NCBI RefSeq assembly: GCF_000025885.1 | Contig: NC_014011.1 | Coordinates: forward strand, 992,001 to 1,056,000 | From: Aminobacterium colombiense DSM 12261 | GTDB taxonomy: Bacteria; Synergistota; Synergistia; Synergistales; Aminobacteriaceae | DNA: 64,000 nucleotides | Direction: 5' to 3' | Shown: positions 16,092 to 25,941 of the stretch, in pieces | Position numbering within the stretch: position 1 is the stretch's first letter | Layout of the letters: the number at the start of each line of letters is the position of its first letter | Translations under genes and position numbers: made by a program | Notes under the pieces: generated by a model | What the model saw: the letters and a program-made list of their open reading frames with translations, nothing else | What the model was told of the DNA's origin: nothing | Database searches by the model: none

Positions 16092-17006
16092 CTAGAGAAA
16101 AAGATTAGTTTGCGGCTTAAAGAAAATATTGTTTTCTTTTTTTACAAACACGCCTAAAGAGATCAGATCCCTGCCGGTAAAACAGACAACTACTTCTGTG
16201 GGTACCTGACCACGAGATTCGCAATGCAGTTTTCTAATTGAAATAAACATCCCGTTTTTTAGGTCATTCTCCGTTTGATCGTCTCCGGAAAAGACCGTGA
16301 AATGTCTTATAAATTCTCCTATAGACATTATGTGTTTGTCTATATCTTGTTCTGCTGCAGTTTCTAACTCTTCAAAAGAAATGGCCTGGTCTAAAGACAG
16401 CAGCCCAGTTTTTAATCTAGTTAGTTCCCCCACAATAGCTCCACATCCTAGCATATAACCAAGATCTCTGACTATGCTTCGTATATAGGTCCCTTTGTGG
16501 CATTTAATAAAAAACGAAACTTGCCCCTCTTCTGAGATAGTGGAAGTACGCAGAATACTGGTTATTGTTACTGGACGCGGAGATATTTGGGGTTCAATCC
16601 CCTTTCGTTTAAGGTCAGATGCCCGCTTCCCATTAAGCTTAATAGCCGATATAACTGGTGGTTTCTGCATTCGCATGCCCAGAAAAGCCGGTAATATCCT
16701 GTCTATGTCTTTATCCTGAATATGACGAAAGGGATAGGTAGCCGTTACGGTACCGTCATAGTCAAGGGTATCTGTCGTCGTTCCTAATTGTATCGTCACC
16801 ATATATTCTTTAGGCAACATCATAACGTAGTTTGAAAGTCGTGTAGCCGCTCCTGCAAGAAGAACAAGAAGGCCATCAGCCGTGGAATCAAGAGTTCCGC
16901 CATGACCCACTTTTATTTTTTGTGGAAGTTTATGCCGAAAAGCAGAAACGCACTGAGCACTTCGTAACCCTCTTGGCTTATTAAGAAGGAGAAGACCTTC
17001 TATCAT
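16092..17006 (-). CDS. truB: tRNA pseudouridine-55 synthase
   Basis: A 304-residue TruB that forms pseudouridine 55 in the T loop of elongator tRNAs. Seen: the N-terminal LLLNKPRGLRS segment, the catalytic Asp40 in GHGGTLDSTADG, the KGTYIRSIVRDLG motif near residue 168 and a small C-terminal PUA-like extension. It overlaps nrnA by four bases and is followed 20 bases later by ribF. Confidence 0.94.
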   Translation of the reverse strand: MIEGLLLLNKPRGLRSAQCVSAFRHKLPQKIKVGHGGTLDSTADGLLVLLAGAATRLSNYVMMLPKEYMVTIQLGTTTDTLDYDGTVTATYPFRHIQDKDIDRILPAFLGMRMQKPPVISAIKLNGKRASDLKRKGIEPQISPRPVTITSILRTSTISEEGQVSFFIKCHKGTYIRSIVRDLGYMLGCGAIVGELTRLKTGLLSLDQAISFEELETAAEQDIDKHIMSIGEFIRHFTVFSGDDQTENDLKNGMFISIRKLHCESRGQVPTEVVVCFTGRDLISLGVFVKKENNIFFKPQTNLFL

Positions 17007-17992
17007 TGCATTGCCTCTTTCACAGACTCAGTGATAATAGCAATGGCTTCGGTGAGAGCAGCTTCTATATGACACCCTGCAGCCTGAATATGCCCGCCCC
17101 CACCAAATTGTTGAGCAATTTCACGGGCTGAGATATCCCCCCGGGAACGAAGGCTTACTCTTACCTGATCTTGTTCCTCTACAAGGAGAACAGCAAACTC
17201 TGCTCCTTTAACTCGCAGCAGTTCATTAACCAGACCCTCCGTATCAGCAGGCGAAGACCCAAGTTGAGAGAAATCCTGAAGAGAGAGCCACGAGAGAGAG
17301 GCCCTATCATCGACTATGAGCTGAACTCTTGCAAAAGCCTTTCCCCACAAATGCACGCTTTCTACAGGCTGGCTATAGAAAATCTTATGATTAAGATCTG
17401 AGGGAGAAACCCCCTTCTGAAGCAGTTCGGCTGCTGCCTGGTGGGTTCGGGGGGATGTAGAAGAAAACGAAAACTTCCCACTATCTGTGATGATAGCTGT
17501 GTAAAGTCCCATGGCAGTATTGTAGTCATATTGAGCATTGGCAAGATGGAACATATGCCAAAGGATCTCTCCTAACGAAGAAGCGCTCTCATCAATATAG
17601 TTATAATCGCCATACCGTGTATTGTCACCGTGGTGATCAATATTAAAGATTGGATGCTTCCCCTGCACAATTTCAAGACCTGGCACCGAACGTTCCAGGT
17701 TGCTCGTGTCGAGGGAGATGACCGCAGTTTTTTCAGGGAAGGGCAATAGTTCGTTTATATGGGGGAAGATTTCGTACTGATCTGCCAAAGGCAAAAAGGA
17801 ATACGTTGTAGGGAGAGGGTCTACCCCTCCCCAACGAATATTTTTACCGTGCTCCATTCCGTATACAGCAAGTGATGATGCCGCCCCCACAGCGTCGCCG
17901 TCTGGTTTTTGATGAGTAAGAATAATCCACGTGCGAAATGAACTTAAAAGAGAAAATATTTCCTGAAGGGTAATACTACTCTCCAAATTCAT
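17003..17992 (-). CDS. nrnA: DHH/DHHA1 phosphoesterase NrnA
   Basis: A 329-residue manganese phosphoesterase that degrades nano-RNA and 3'-phosphoadenosine 5'-phosphate. Seen: the metal-binding HQKPDGDAVG near residue 27, the second SLDTSN near 93, DHH at 119-121 and the C-terminal DHHA1 substrate loop GGGGHIQAAG near 298. Placement between rbfA and truB is the usual one in Firmicutes and Synergistota. It overlaps rbfA by 17 bases and truB by four. Confidence 0.92.
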   Translation of the reverse strand: MNLESSITLQEIFSLLSSFRTWIILTHQKPDGDAVGAASSLAVYGMEHGKNIRWGGVDPLPTTYSFLPLADQYEIFPHINELLPFPEKTAVISLDTSNLERSVPGLEIVQGKHPIFNIDHHGDNTRYGDYNYIDESASSLGEILWHMFHLANAQYDYNTAMGLYTAIITDSGKFSFSSTSPRTHQAAAELLQKGVSPSDLNHKIFYSQPVESVHLWGKAFARVQLIVDDRASLSWLSLQDFSQLGSSPADTEGLVNELLRVKGAEFAVLLVEEQDQVRVSLRSRGDISAREIAQQFGGGGHIQAAGCHIEAALTEAIAIITESVKEAMQ

Positions 17993-18368
17993 CTATTTGA
18001 TCATCCTCGGCCGATAATTCATTGTTGCTGCTTTCTTTGATACTGTCTAAAAGCGCATCAATACGCCGTCCATAGTCCACTGAAGAATCTATTTCAAAAC
18101 GTATCTCCGGTATCTGTCGAAGACGTAGCCGTTTCCCAAGCAAAGAGCGGATTGGACCAGCTACGCTCTCTAAGGCCTTAAGCACAGCCTTACGCTGCTT
18201 CTGATCGAGAGTGACAAAAAAGACTGTAGCAACTTCAAGGTCTTTTGAACAAGATACTTCTGTAATAATAGCATCCTTTGCCACATCATTTTTTATCTTA
18301 TACTCCAAAAGCAAACAAATTTCTCGCTGAAGCTGTTTGTTAATCCTCTGCATCCGATAAGTCGCCAT
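17976..18368 (-). CDS. rbfA: Ribosome-binding factor A
   Basis: A 130-residue KH-fold protein that helps mature the 5' end of 16S rRNA in 30S subunits. Seen: the MQRINKQLQREI start helix, a VSCSKDLEVATVFF strand pair and the LRQIPEIRFEID-SVDYGRRID C-terminal signature, followed by an acidic tail. Start at 18368 is set by GAGGT eight bases upstream; an ATG two codons earlier is also possible. It overlaps the DUF503 gene by 29 bases. Confidence 0.92.
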   Translation of the reverse strand: MATYRMQRINKQLQREICLLLEYKIKNDVAKDAIITEVSCSKDLEVATVFFVTLDQKQRKAVLKALESVAGPIRSLLGKRLRLRQIPEIRFEIDSSVDYGRRIDALLDSIKESSNNELSAEDDQIDEFGE

Positions 18369-18684
18369 AAGCATCTACCTCTTGCCAGAAATGAATAATA
18401 TTAAACGTCGCCATTTCCTCTTCTCGTTCCAGGAAATTTTTCAGGGCTTCTATACGATCCTTACACATCCCATAAGAAGTCCCGACGAGAGAAAAGGCAA
18501 GATAGGCCTGATCCCATCTATTTTCCGGCCCCAAATCAATAGCTGAAACATTCCACCGGCGACGAATCTTGTCGATAAGGGACCTTACAACCTGCCGTCG
18601 TTCTTTTACACTTCGACATGCTGGAATATCTATTTGTACCTGAAAAAAACCTACATAGGGCAATATGCTCTCGTTATTTTTCAT
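18340..18684 (-). CDS. DUF503 family protein (YlxP-like)
   Basis: A 114-residue protein with the DUF503 pattern: strand FFQVQIDIPACRSVKERRQVVRSL near residues 13-36, RRRWNVSAIDLG and a central WDQAYLAFSLVG strand. The family sits between infB and rbfA in many bacteria; a role in ribosome maturation is suggested by that context but not established. It starts one base from the infB stop. Confidence 0.85.
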   Translation of the reverse strand: MKNNESILPYVGFFQVQIDIPACRSVKERRQVVRSLIDKIRRRWNVSAIDLGPENRWDQAYLAFSLVGTSYGMCKDRIEALKNFLEREEEMATFNIIHFWQEVDAYGDLSDAED

Positions 18685-20648
18685 TATTCGAGATATCGTT
18701 TTTCCTCCACGAGTTCATAGGCTTCAACAACATCGCCTTCTCTAAAGTCCTGGTAGTTGGTAAAGCTCATGCCGCATTCATAACCTGCTTTCACTTCTTT
18801 TGCTTCGTCTTTAAAGCGTCGCAAGTTAGCCAGACTTCCAGTCCATATTACAACCCCATCCCGGATAATCCTCACCCTGCAATTACGCTTAATCATGCCT
18901 TCAGTAACATAGCAGCCAGCAATTTTACCAGCCTTAGGCACCTTAAAAACCTGTCTGATCTCTGCCTGCCCCAATTCTTCTTCTTTAATTGTGGGGGTAA
19001 GCATTCCTTCCAGAGCTGCCTTTACATCATCAACAACGTCATAGATGACATTGTACAGTCGGATTTGAACACCCTCTACTTCAGCAATCCTCTCAGCATT
19101 TTTGTCAGGTCTGACGTTAAAACCGATAACCACAGCATTAGAGGCAGTCGCGAGCATTATATCCGACTCAGCTATGCGGCCGACACCGCGGTGAATAATA
19201 TTAATACCCACCTCATTAGTTCCCATCTTCTCCAAAGCAGCACACAGAGCCTCGTTTGTTCCCTGTACGTCAGTTTTAACCAGAAGATTAAGCTGAGGGA
19301 TTTCTCCCTCTTTCAACTGAGAGTAAAGCTCTTCAAGGGTGAGACGTTTCGCAGTCACGTTTTCACTTTCGCGTTTTTCCTGTTCTCTTTTTGATATCTC
19401 ATCCCTTGCGCTTTTTTCATTGTCCACCCGTACGAAGTGTTCGCCTGGCTGTGGGACAGAAGTGAGCCCCAAAATCTCCACAGGAGTGCTTGGCCCGGCT
19501 TTTAGAAACTGCCGTCCGCGAGAGTCGAGCATAGCTCTTATCTTTCCCCACGTTGTGTCGAGAAGAATAATATCTCCTTTGCGAAGAGTCCCCTGCTGAA
19601 CTATCACTGTAGCGACAGGCCCCTTGCCTTTATCAAGATTCGCTTCAATTACTATTCCTTCCGGTGTAACTGTGGGATCAGCCCGAAGCTCTTCCATTTC
19701 TGCAACAAGAAGCACCATCTCTAAAAGATGTGGAATGCCTTCGCCAGTCTTAGCAGAAACATCAACCATGATTGAGTCTCCGCCCCACTCTTCTGGAACA
19801 AGACCAACATCGGAAAGCTGTTGTCTCACCCTGTCAGGACGTGCTGCGGGTTTATCTATTTTATTAACGGCCACTACTATGGGCACGCCTGCCGCACGGG
19901 CATGGTTGATCGCTTCTTTTGTCTGGGGCATAAGGCCATCATCGGCAGCTACAACAAGTATGGCTATATCCGTAGCCTGGGCGCCTCGTGCCCGCATGGC
20001 TGTGAAAGCTTCGTGCCCTGGAGTGTCAAGAAAAACGATGTTCTTTCCCTCATATGTCACAGTGGAAGCTCCAATGTGCTGAGTAATGCCCCCGGCTTCA
20101 CGAGCAGTAATATTTGTCTGCCTGATATAGTCAAGCAGCGTGGTCTTCCCGTGGTCAACATGTCCCATTACCGTAACAATTGGTGGTCTGGGTTCCATGT
20201 GCTTCCCATGAAAAACGGGCCTGCCAGTTGCGACTTTCTCTTCTTCCGGTTCTTCATATTCAAAATCAATACCATACGCTTCACCCAAGGCTATAAGAAT
20301 AGTTTCATCCACTTGAGCTCCCGCTGGCGCCATGATTCCTAAATCTAAAAGGGCTTTCACCGCTTCTGCTACTGGAACATCAATTACTTGAGCAACCTCT
20401 TTAACAGTTGCTGCTTCTCGAACACGTATGGTTTGTTTTTCCTTCACCTTTGTTTCCTCTTTCTGTGTTTTAGGTGGTTGTTTAGCTTCTTTTTTGCGTA
20501 TAGTCTCTTCAACAAGTTGTGCTGCGTCGTTATCGATAGAGCTCATGTGAGTTTTAGCGTCAATGCCAAGATCCTCTAGCATTGTCAGTAAATCTTTGTT
20601 GCTTATTTCTAACATCTTGGCTAATTCATAAACTCTTATTTTACTCAA
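18684..20648 (-). CDS. infB: Translation initiation factor IF-2
   Basis: A 654-residue GTPase that brings initiator tRNA to the ribosome. An IF2 N-terminal helical domain at residues 1-55 is followed by a short charged linker, a second small domain and the G domain with GHVDHGKT near residue 164, DTPGHE near 210 and NKID near 264, then the C-terminal tRNA-binding barrels. It is short for a bacterial IF-2 (often 750-900) because the N-terminal linker is brief. Start is TTG, seven bases after GGGGGA, and overlaps the end of ylxQ by eight bases. Confidence 0.96.
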   Translation of the reverse strand: MSKIRVYELAKMLEISNKDLLTMLEDLGIDAKTHMSSIDNDAAQLVEETIRKKEAKQPPKTQKEETKVKEKQTIRVREAATVKEVAQVIDVPVAEAVKALLDLGIMAPAGAQVDETILIALGEAYGIDFEYEEPEEEKVATGRPVFHGKHMEPRPPIVTVMGHVDHGKTTLLDYIRQTNITAREAGGITQHIGASTVTYEGKNIVFLDTPGHEAFTAMRARGAQATDIAILVVAADDGLMPQTKEAINHARAAGVPIVVAVNKIDKPAARPDRVRQQLSDVGLVPEEWGGDSIMVDVSAKTGEGIPHLLEMVLLVAEMEELRADPTVTPEGIVIEANLDKGKGPVATVIVQQGTLRKGDIILLDTTWGKIRAMLDSRGRQFLKAGPSTPVEILGLTSVPQPGEHFVRVDNEKSARDEISKREQEKRESENVTAKRLTLEELYSQLKEGEIPQLNLLVKTDVQGTNEALCAALEKMGTNEVGINIIHRGVGRIAESDIMLATASNAVVIGFNVRPDKNAERIAEVEGVQIRLYNVIYDVVDDVKAALEGMLTPTIKEEELGQAEIRQVFKVPKAGKIAGCYVTEGMIKRNCRVRIIRDGVVIWTGSLANLRRFKDEAKEVKAGYECGMSFTNYQDFREGDVVEAYELVEEKRYLE

Positions 20649-20973
20649 GCATATTTCCCCCTTCCGCTAGCAGGGCTTGTATTTTCTCCCCAAGTCCACT
20701 TCTTCGTGACAATGCCACAATTTGCGTACTCGTGGTTCCTATGGCCCTTGATACCTCTCCGCAAGTGAGGGGTATGTTGATTAAAATACTTTGCCCTTCC
20801 GCCATTTTGGCTGTTACGCTTCGCTTAACACTAGAAGAAGCATCAGAAGCCAAAAGGACGAGGAGCCCCTCTTTATTTTTTTTTAATTTTTTATTTATTT
20901 CATCTACCCCTATTATGAGCAGGCCAGCTCTGCGAGCCAACCCGAGAACAGAAAAAAGCTCTTGTTCTATCAA
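20641..20973 (-). CDS. ylxQ: L7Ae/L30e-family K-turn binding protein YlxQ
   Basis: A 110-residue protein of the L7Ae fold that binds kink-turn RNA. Seen: SVLGLARRAGLLIIG at residues 8-22, LVLLASDASSSVKRSV near 38-53 and the C-terminal SRAIGTTSTQIVAL. It lies between ylxR and infB as in Bacillus. A TTG start overlaps the ylxR stop by four bases (TTGA). Confidence 0.88.
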   Translation of the reverse strand: MIEQELFSVLGLARRAGLLIIGVDEINKKLKKNKEGLLVLLASDASSSVKRSVTAKMAEGQSILINIPLTCGEVSRAIGTTSTQIVALSRRSGLGEKIQALLAEGGNMLE

Positions 20974-21248
20974 CGACCTTGCTCTCCTTCTACTATGGCA
21001 ATTAACTCATCATAAATAGAATTATCCACCGTACAACGCAACGCTCTGGCCAAAGAATTCTTTTTTCGGGCCTTCTCTATGCATTCCATATCCAGGCAAA
21101 GATACGCTCCCCGCCCCGGTTTCTTGCCTGTTCTGTCGATAGTTACTATACCATCAGGAGACCGAACAATTCGAATTAGGGTTTTCTTCGGGCTTTCAGA
21201 GAGACAGCCTATGCAAGTTCTTGGCCTTCTGCGCTTTTCATCTGCCAT
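20970..21248 (-). CDS. ylxR: YlxR family RNA-binding protein (DUF448)
   Basis: A 92-residue protein with the RTCIGC motif near residue 10 and GRGAYLC near residue 45, the DUF448 signature. Family members bind RNA and have been linked to RNase P or to regulation. Start at 21248 is favoured because GAGGAG lies nine bases upstream; a TTG three codons earlier would abut that site. It is in the nusA-infB operon. Confidence 0.9.
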   Translation of the reverse strand: MADEKRRRPRTCIGCLSESPKKTLIRIVRSPDGIVTIDRTGKKPGRGAYLCLDMECIEKARKKNSLARALRCTVDNSIYDELIAIVEGEQGR

Positions 21249-21263
21249 AGAGGACAACTCCTC

Positions 21264-22352
21264 TTACTCTATAATATCCTGAAAAATATCCTGCAGTGTA
21301 GGCATGCGCTCTGGCTCCAGCGCCTTGATATCTATTTTCCAGCTTGTTAACCGTGCTGCCAGACGCACATTTTGGCCAGCCTTGCCAATAGCAAGGGAGA
21401 GCTGATCCGGTCTTGCATATACAGTAACAGCCTTATCCTGCTCAAGAATCGGTTCTATCTTTACAATTTTTGCAGGCGACAGCGAGTTGCGAACAAAAAT
21501 TAAAGGATCGCTGCTCCATATGATAACATCTATTTTTTCTCCTGAAAGCTCTTGGCTGATAGATTTGATACGAGCTCCATTATTTCCTACACAGGCGCCA
21601 ACCGGATCCACATTAATATCCAGGGTTTGAACCGCTACCTTAGCTCTGGTACCAGCTTCCCTGACAATGCTTTTTATTTCAATGATCCCTTCCTGAATCT
21701 CAGGCACTTCAAGCTCAAGAAGTTTACGCAGTAATCCCGGGTGGGTTCTGGAAACGACTATTCTAGGACCCCGTGTCGTTTGACGCACATCAAGGAGATA
21801 GAACTTAAGTCGTTCGCCAGGAGTGTATTTTTCATTGATAACACGCTCTTCCTTCGGCAAAATCGCTTCTGTTCGGTCATTTAGACGCACAAGAACCTGA
21901 TCGTTTTCGGATTTAAAAATGATTCCATTGACAAGGTCTCCTACTCGACCGGAAAACTCTTCGAAAATAATTTGTCGTTCTGCATCCTTAAGTTTTTGAA
22001 TAATAACCTGCCTGGCAGTCTGCGCAGCTATACGTCCAAAGTTCTCAGGGTTTTTTTCTATTCTTACATACTCATTCACTTCCACATCTGTAAACCCAAG
22101 CTTTTGAACATCTATAAGACTGATTTGAGCATCAGGGTTGTCTACTTCATCTACCACAAGCCTTACTTCATAGATAGAAACATTTCCACTTTCAAGATCG
22201 ATATGGACTTCGACATTTCTGTCTCCACCCTGATATTTTTTATACGCTGAAATAAGCGCCGCCTCCAGACTTGACGCTATGACCTCTGAGGTCAGCCCCC
22301 GTTCCGCCGTTAACTGTTTCAATGCACGGACGAAATCACGCCCAAGCTGCAT
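21264..22352 (-). CDS. nusA: Transcription termination/antitermination factor NusA
   Basis: A 362-residue RNA polymerase-binding factor controlling pausing, termination and antitermination. Domains in order: N-terminal domain (1-125), S1 (about 130-200, RVGDLVNGIIF), KH1 and KH2 (about 225-345, with VGACVGNNGARIKSI and SLAIGKAGQNVRLAARLTSW). No acidic C-terminal repeats are present, as in Bacillus. ATG with GGAGGAG upstream. It follows rimP by 15 bases. Confidence 0.96.
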   Translation of the reverse strand: MQLGRDFVRALKQLTAERGLTSEVIASSLEAALISAYKKYQGGDRNVEVHIDLESGNVSIYEVRLVVDEVDNPDAQISLIDVQKLGFTDVEVNEYVRIEKNPENFGRIAAQTARQVIIQKLKDAERQIIFEEFSGRVGDLVNGIIFKSENDQVLVRLNDRTEAILPKEERVINEKYTPGERLKFYLLDVRQTTRGPRIVVSRTHPGLLRKLLELEVPEIQEGIIEIKSIVREAGTRAKVAVQTLDINVDPVGACVGNNGARIKSISQELSGEKIDVIIWSSDPLIFVRNSLSPAKIVKIEPILEQDKAVTVYARPDQLSLAIGKAGQNVRLAARLTSWKIDIKALEPERMPTLQDIFQDIIE

Positions 22353-22367
22353 AGTACTCCTCCTCCT

Positions 22368-22847
22368 CTATTGGTCGTAAACAAGGTTCCCTTTTTGAAT
22401 AGAAGCAAAGGGAATTTCTACTTTTTGATCTGATTCTTCCAGTTGAACGCATACAGTTTTTGTTGCATTGTCCACTGAAAGTATTGTCCCGGTAAAGCGT
22501 TTCCGCCCCTCTACCAATGTTTGACAGCGAATTTTTACCTTTTTGCCAGCAAATCGGGCATAGTCATCAAGGGAAAAAAGAGGCCTGTCCAACCCAGCAG
22601 ACCCTACTTCAAGAAAATAACGATCTGGAAGAGCGGAGTCGTTTTCATCAAGATAACGGCTGAGACTGCGAGATACTGTTTCACAATCTTTTACAGTAAT
22701 GCCGCCGAGCACATCAATATAGACTTTAACATAAAGGTTTTTTGATTCCTGAGCAAAAACTACTCCCACGCATTCATATCCCAAACTTTCGACAATCTGG
22801 CGAAGAGAAGCAGATAGTTTTTCTTTATCAAATAATGGTTTAGACAC
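22368..22847 (-). CDS. rimP: Ribosome maturation factor RimP
   Basis: A 159-residue protein that assists 30S assembly. Seen: an N-terminal alpha/beta domain with LGYECVGVVF and VYIDVLGGITVKDCETVSRSL-like strands near residues 20-75, EVGSAGLDRPL near 84 and a C-terminal SH3-like barrel. The start is GTG with GGGGGAG six bases upstream. It heads the rimP-nusA-infB run and is preceded by a terminator-like hairpin. Confidence 0.93.
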   Translation of the reverse strand: MSKPLFDKEKLSASLRQIVESLGYECVGVVFAQESKNLYVKVYIDVLGGITVKDCETVSRSLSRYLDENDSALPDRYFLEVGSAGLDRPLFSLDDYARFAGKKVKIRCQTLVEGRKRFTGTILSVDNATKTVCVQLEESDQKVEIPFASIQKGNLVYDQ

Positions 22848-22879
22848 GATCTTCTCCCCCTTTGTAGCCTTTGAGCGTT

Positions 22880-22916
22880 AAACAAAAAACAAAGAGTGGG
22901 CGAAACCCACTCTTTG
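22880..22916 (-). terminator. guaB terminator within the rimP-nusA leader
   Basis: On the minus strand a perfect 11-pair stem (22906-22916 with 22890-22900) and a 5-base loop are followed by TTTTTTGTT. It ends guaB transcripts, but it also lies 40 bases downstream of the only visible rimP promoter and 33 bases before rimP. Confidence 0.9.
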
Positions 22917-22959
22917 GAAAATACACACATAACGTCACGCACATCACGTACTGTTGCAT

Positions 22960-22989
22960 AGTATAGCACGTTTTATGTTTTTTTTACAA
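22960..22989 (-). promoter_or_regulatory. Promoter upstream of the rimP-nusA-infB operon
   Basis: On the minus strand, TTGTAA (22989-22984), 18 bases, TATACT (22965-22960). The transcript must read through the terminator at 22880-22916 to reach rimP. Confidence 0.65.
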
Positions 22990-23031
22990 TACTATAAAAC
23001 AAATGGCAACGGCGCACTAAAGACACAGCCC

Positions 23032-24507
23032 CTATTCAATCCAGTAGTTTGGGGCCTCCTTTGTTACGACCACATCGTGAGGATGGCTTTCCTTGACTGA
23101 CGACGGCGTTATTTTGACAAAACGTGCTATTTTATGCAGATCTTCAATGGTCTTTGCCCCTACGTATCCCATTCCGGCTCTCAAGCCGCCTACGAGCTGG
23201 TAAACTACCGCTCCTAAGGGACCCTTATGAGGAGCAAGCCCTTCGATGCCTTCTGGAACAAGTTTTTCGGCAGTAGCGCTTTCCTGAAAATATCTGTCTT
23301 TGCTACATCCTTCTTTCATTGCTCCCAGAGAACCCATGCCACGATAGCTCTTAAAAGACCGTCCCCTGTAGATAACAACCTCTCCGGGGCTTTCTTCTGT
23401 GCCGGCAAAAAGCGAACCTATCATCACGCTGTCTGCCCCACCAGCCAAAGCTTTTACGATATCTCCAGAATAACGAATGCCTCCATCTGCTATTACTTTT
23501 CTACCTCGCTCATGGGCGACCTTGGCAACATTGAAAACAGCTGAAAGCTGCGGGACTCCAATTCCTGCGATAACTCGCGTTGTACAGATAGAACCAGGCC
23601 CAACTCCTACTTTTACTGCATCTACACCTGAGTCAATGAGTGCTATGGCAGCTTCGGCCGTAGCAATATTCCCACCAATAAGGGGGATGTCCTTATTTTT
23701 TCTGCGTATTTCTCTAATAGTCTGAAGCACTTTAGACGAATGTCCGTGGGCCGTATCTACAACTATAAGGTCTACACCACACTTTATAAGGGCCTCTGCT
23801 CTTTCGAAGACATCAGCGCCTGTTCCCACTGCGGCTCCAACACGAAGGCGTCCATGACCATCCTTGCACGCGCTAGGAAAGTCCTTTACTTTTTGAATGT
23901 CTTTTATAGTGATGAGCCCTTTAAGTTTGTTGTTTTTATCAACGAGAGGCAATTTTTCTATCTTATGCCGCATCAAAATGTCTTTAGCTTCTTCAAGAGT
24001 CGTTCCTTCTGGACCCGTAATAAGACGCTCATGTGTCATTAAGGCCGAGATGTCCTGTTCAAAGTTTGTAACAAAACGAAGATCCCTGTTTGTTATAATT
24101 CCAACAAGTTTCTGGCTATGGTCTACAATAGGAACCCCTGATATGTGGTAGTGCTCCATGAGCTCCACTGCCTGCTTAACCTTATCTTGCGGATGAAGAA
24201 AAAAAGGATCGACGATAATTCCTGCCTCTGAACGTTTAACCATATCCACTTCTTTTGCCTGTCTCTCTATGGGCATATTTCTATGAACAACGCCTAGACC
24301 GCCTTCTCGCGCAATAGCTATGGCAAGACGACCATCTGTGACAGTATCCATAGCTGCGCTACATATAGGGGCGTTCATCTGAATATCAGGTGTAAGGTAG
24401 GTACTTACATCAACCAGTGATGGAAGAACCTCACTGTAACCAGGTTCAAGAAGCACATCATCAAAGGTAAACCCTTCATAGGGTACAAATTTGTTTTCTA
24501 TTGACAT
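23032..24507 (-). CDS. guaB: IMP dehydrogenase
   Basis: A 491-residue enzyme oxidising IMP to XMP, the committing step to GMP. The barrel is interrupted by two CBS domains at about residues 95-210. Seen: the FDDVLLEP start, the catalytic Cys in GPGSICTTR near residue 303, the flap RYFQ near 400 and the EG-PHKGPL segment near 420. GGAGGT lies seven bases before the ATG. It follows gltX by 24 bases and ends at a strong terminator. Confidence 0.97.
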   Translation of the reverse strand: MSIENKFVPYEGFTFDDVLLEPGYSEVLPSLVDVSTYLTPDIQMNAPICSAAMDTVTDGRLAIAIAREGGLGVVHRNMPIERQAKEVDMVKRSEAGIIVDPFFLHPQDKVKQAVELMEHYHISGVPIVDHSQKLVGIITNRDLRFVTNFEQDISALMTHERLITGPEGTTLEEAKDILMRHKIEKLPLVDKNNKLKGLITIKDIQKVKDFPSACKDGHGRLRVGAAVGTGADVFERAEALIKCGVDLIVVDTAHGHSSKVLQTIREIRRKNKDIPLIGGNIATAEAAIALIDSGVDAVKVGVGPGSICTTRVIAGIGVPQLSAVFNVAKVAHERGRKVIADGGIRYSGDIVKALAGGADSVMIGSLFAGTEESPGEVVIYRGRSFKSYRGMGSLGAMKEGCSKDRYFQESATAEKLVPEGIEGLAPHKGPLGAVVYQLVGGLRAGMGYVGAKTIEDLHKIARFVKITPSSVKESHPHDVVVTKEAPNYWIE

Positions 24508-24531
24508 GAAATAACCTCCTCTTTCATTTCT

Positions 24532-25941
24532 CTATGCTCTTTCAAGCCGTCGAAGAGTTTCTGATCTCCCTAATGCCGCCATTTCCAAAGGAATTGCCGG
24601 CCCTTTTTCTTCTCCCGACAGAAGAAGTCTCAATGGATGAAAAAACTCCTTCCCCTTCAGCTTTTTTCCCTTTTGCCAACTTCGGAGAGTCTTGTCAAGA
24701 ATGGCAGGTTCCCATTCTTGTGTCTGGCGAAGTATCTCAATAATTTCAGGCTTCCACTCTGGTGATAAATTTTCTTTTACTTCGCTCAAATCAGGAGAGT
24801 CAAAAAGCCATTTGGAAGATTCTAAAACTTCAAGGACTGTAAGGCAAGCCCCCGAAATATCTTCGAGTAATAAATGTAAAAACCGGAGGTTCATTGCGAG
24901 AATCTTAGCTGTTATTGATGAGTCTAGCTTTATAAATTCTTCAAGAAGCCATTGTGGCCCTCTTGCCCTCAAAGCCTGTGATTGCCAGTGGTCTAGATGT
25001 GTTTCATCGTGGACAGGCGACGATGAGGCTATTCTTTCAAGAGAAAACGCCATGATGATTTCTTCCTTGTCCAAAAGATTGACGGATGAATCCGGCGCCC
25101 AGCTTAAAGTAGAGAGATATGCTATGAGAGCTTCTGGCAAATATCCTTTCTCCCTAAATTCCCTAATAGCGTCCGCTCCCGTCCGCTTACTTAATTTTTG
25201 TCTATCCATGCTCACTATCATTGGAACATGGCCGAAAAAAGGGGAAGGTAAACCCAGGGCTTTTTGTATAAGAATTTGCAGTACAGCATTTTTAATATGC
25301 TCGTCACCGCGAATTACATGGGTAATATGCATAAGGGCGTCGTCCAGAGCTGCAGTAAAAAGATAGGTAGGCCAATTATCAGATCGCTGAACTACAAAAT
25401 CACCGATTTCTGCATAATCAAAAGAAATGTCCCCATGGATAAGGTCACTCAATACAAAGAATCCTGATTCCGGCACTGCAAACCGCCAGCAGGGACGTTC
25501 GCCCTTAGCTATTTTTTCGCCGATTTCTTCGGTGGAAAGGAAGCGGCAACGCCCTTCATAGCGAGGGGGTTTGCTTTTCTCCAACTGTTGCCGACGATCT
25601 TCCGCCAGCTGTTCAGGAGTACAGAAACAGGGATATATAGCCCCTTTTTCTTTAAGTATTTTTAAATAGTGCTCGTAATATTCAAAGCGTTGACTTTGAG
25701 TATAGGGGCCATAGGAACCGCCGGACCACGGGTTTTCATCAGAACAAAGGCCAAGCCACGTAAGATCTTCATTGAGCATTTCAGCGTATTCGTGCCTTGA
25801 TCGTTCCTGATCAGTATCTTCTATTCTCAGAATAAATTGCCCTCTGTTTTTTTTAGCAAACAGCCAATTAAAAAGAGCTGTCCGTGCTCCCCCAATGTGG
25901 AGCAATCCCGTTGGCGAGGGAGCAAAACGTGTGCGTATCAT
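24532..25941 (-). CDS. gltX: Glutamyl-tRNA synthetase
   Basis: A 469-residue class I synthetase. Seen: RFAPSPTGLLHIGG at the N-terminus (HIGH motif), the Cys pair CFC near residue 105 with YEGRC near 130 of the zinc-binding insert, HVIRGDEHI near 212 and KLSKR near 255 (KMSKS motif), then a helical anticodon-binding end. No glutaminyl-tRNA synthetase is in the window, so a non-discriminating enzyme is possible but not shown. It overlaps ispDF by four bases. Confidence 0.95.
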   Translation of the reverse strand: MIRTRFAPSPTGLLHIGGARTALFNWLFAKKNRGQFILRIEDTDQERSRHEYAEMLNEDLTWLGLCSDENPWSGGSYGPYTQSQRFEYYEHYLKILKEKGAIYPCFCTPEQLAEDRRQQLEKSKPPRYEGRCRFLSTEEIGEKIAKGERPCWRFAVPESGFFVLSDLIHGDISFDYAEIGDFVVQRSDNWPTYLFTAALDDALMHITHVIRGDEHIKNAVLQILIQKALGLPSPFFGHVPMIVSMDRQKLSKRTGADAIREFREKGYLPEALIAYLSTLSWAPDSSVNLLDKEEIIMAFSLERIASSSPVHDETHLDHWQSQALRARGPQWLLEEFIKLDSSITAKILAMNLRFLHLLLEDISGACLTVLEVLESSKWLFDSPDLSEVKENLSPEWKPEIIEILRQTQEWEPAILDKTLRSWQKGKKLKGKEFFHPLRLLLSGEEKGPAIPLEMAALGRSETLRRLERA

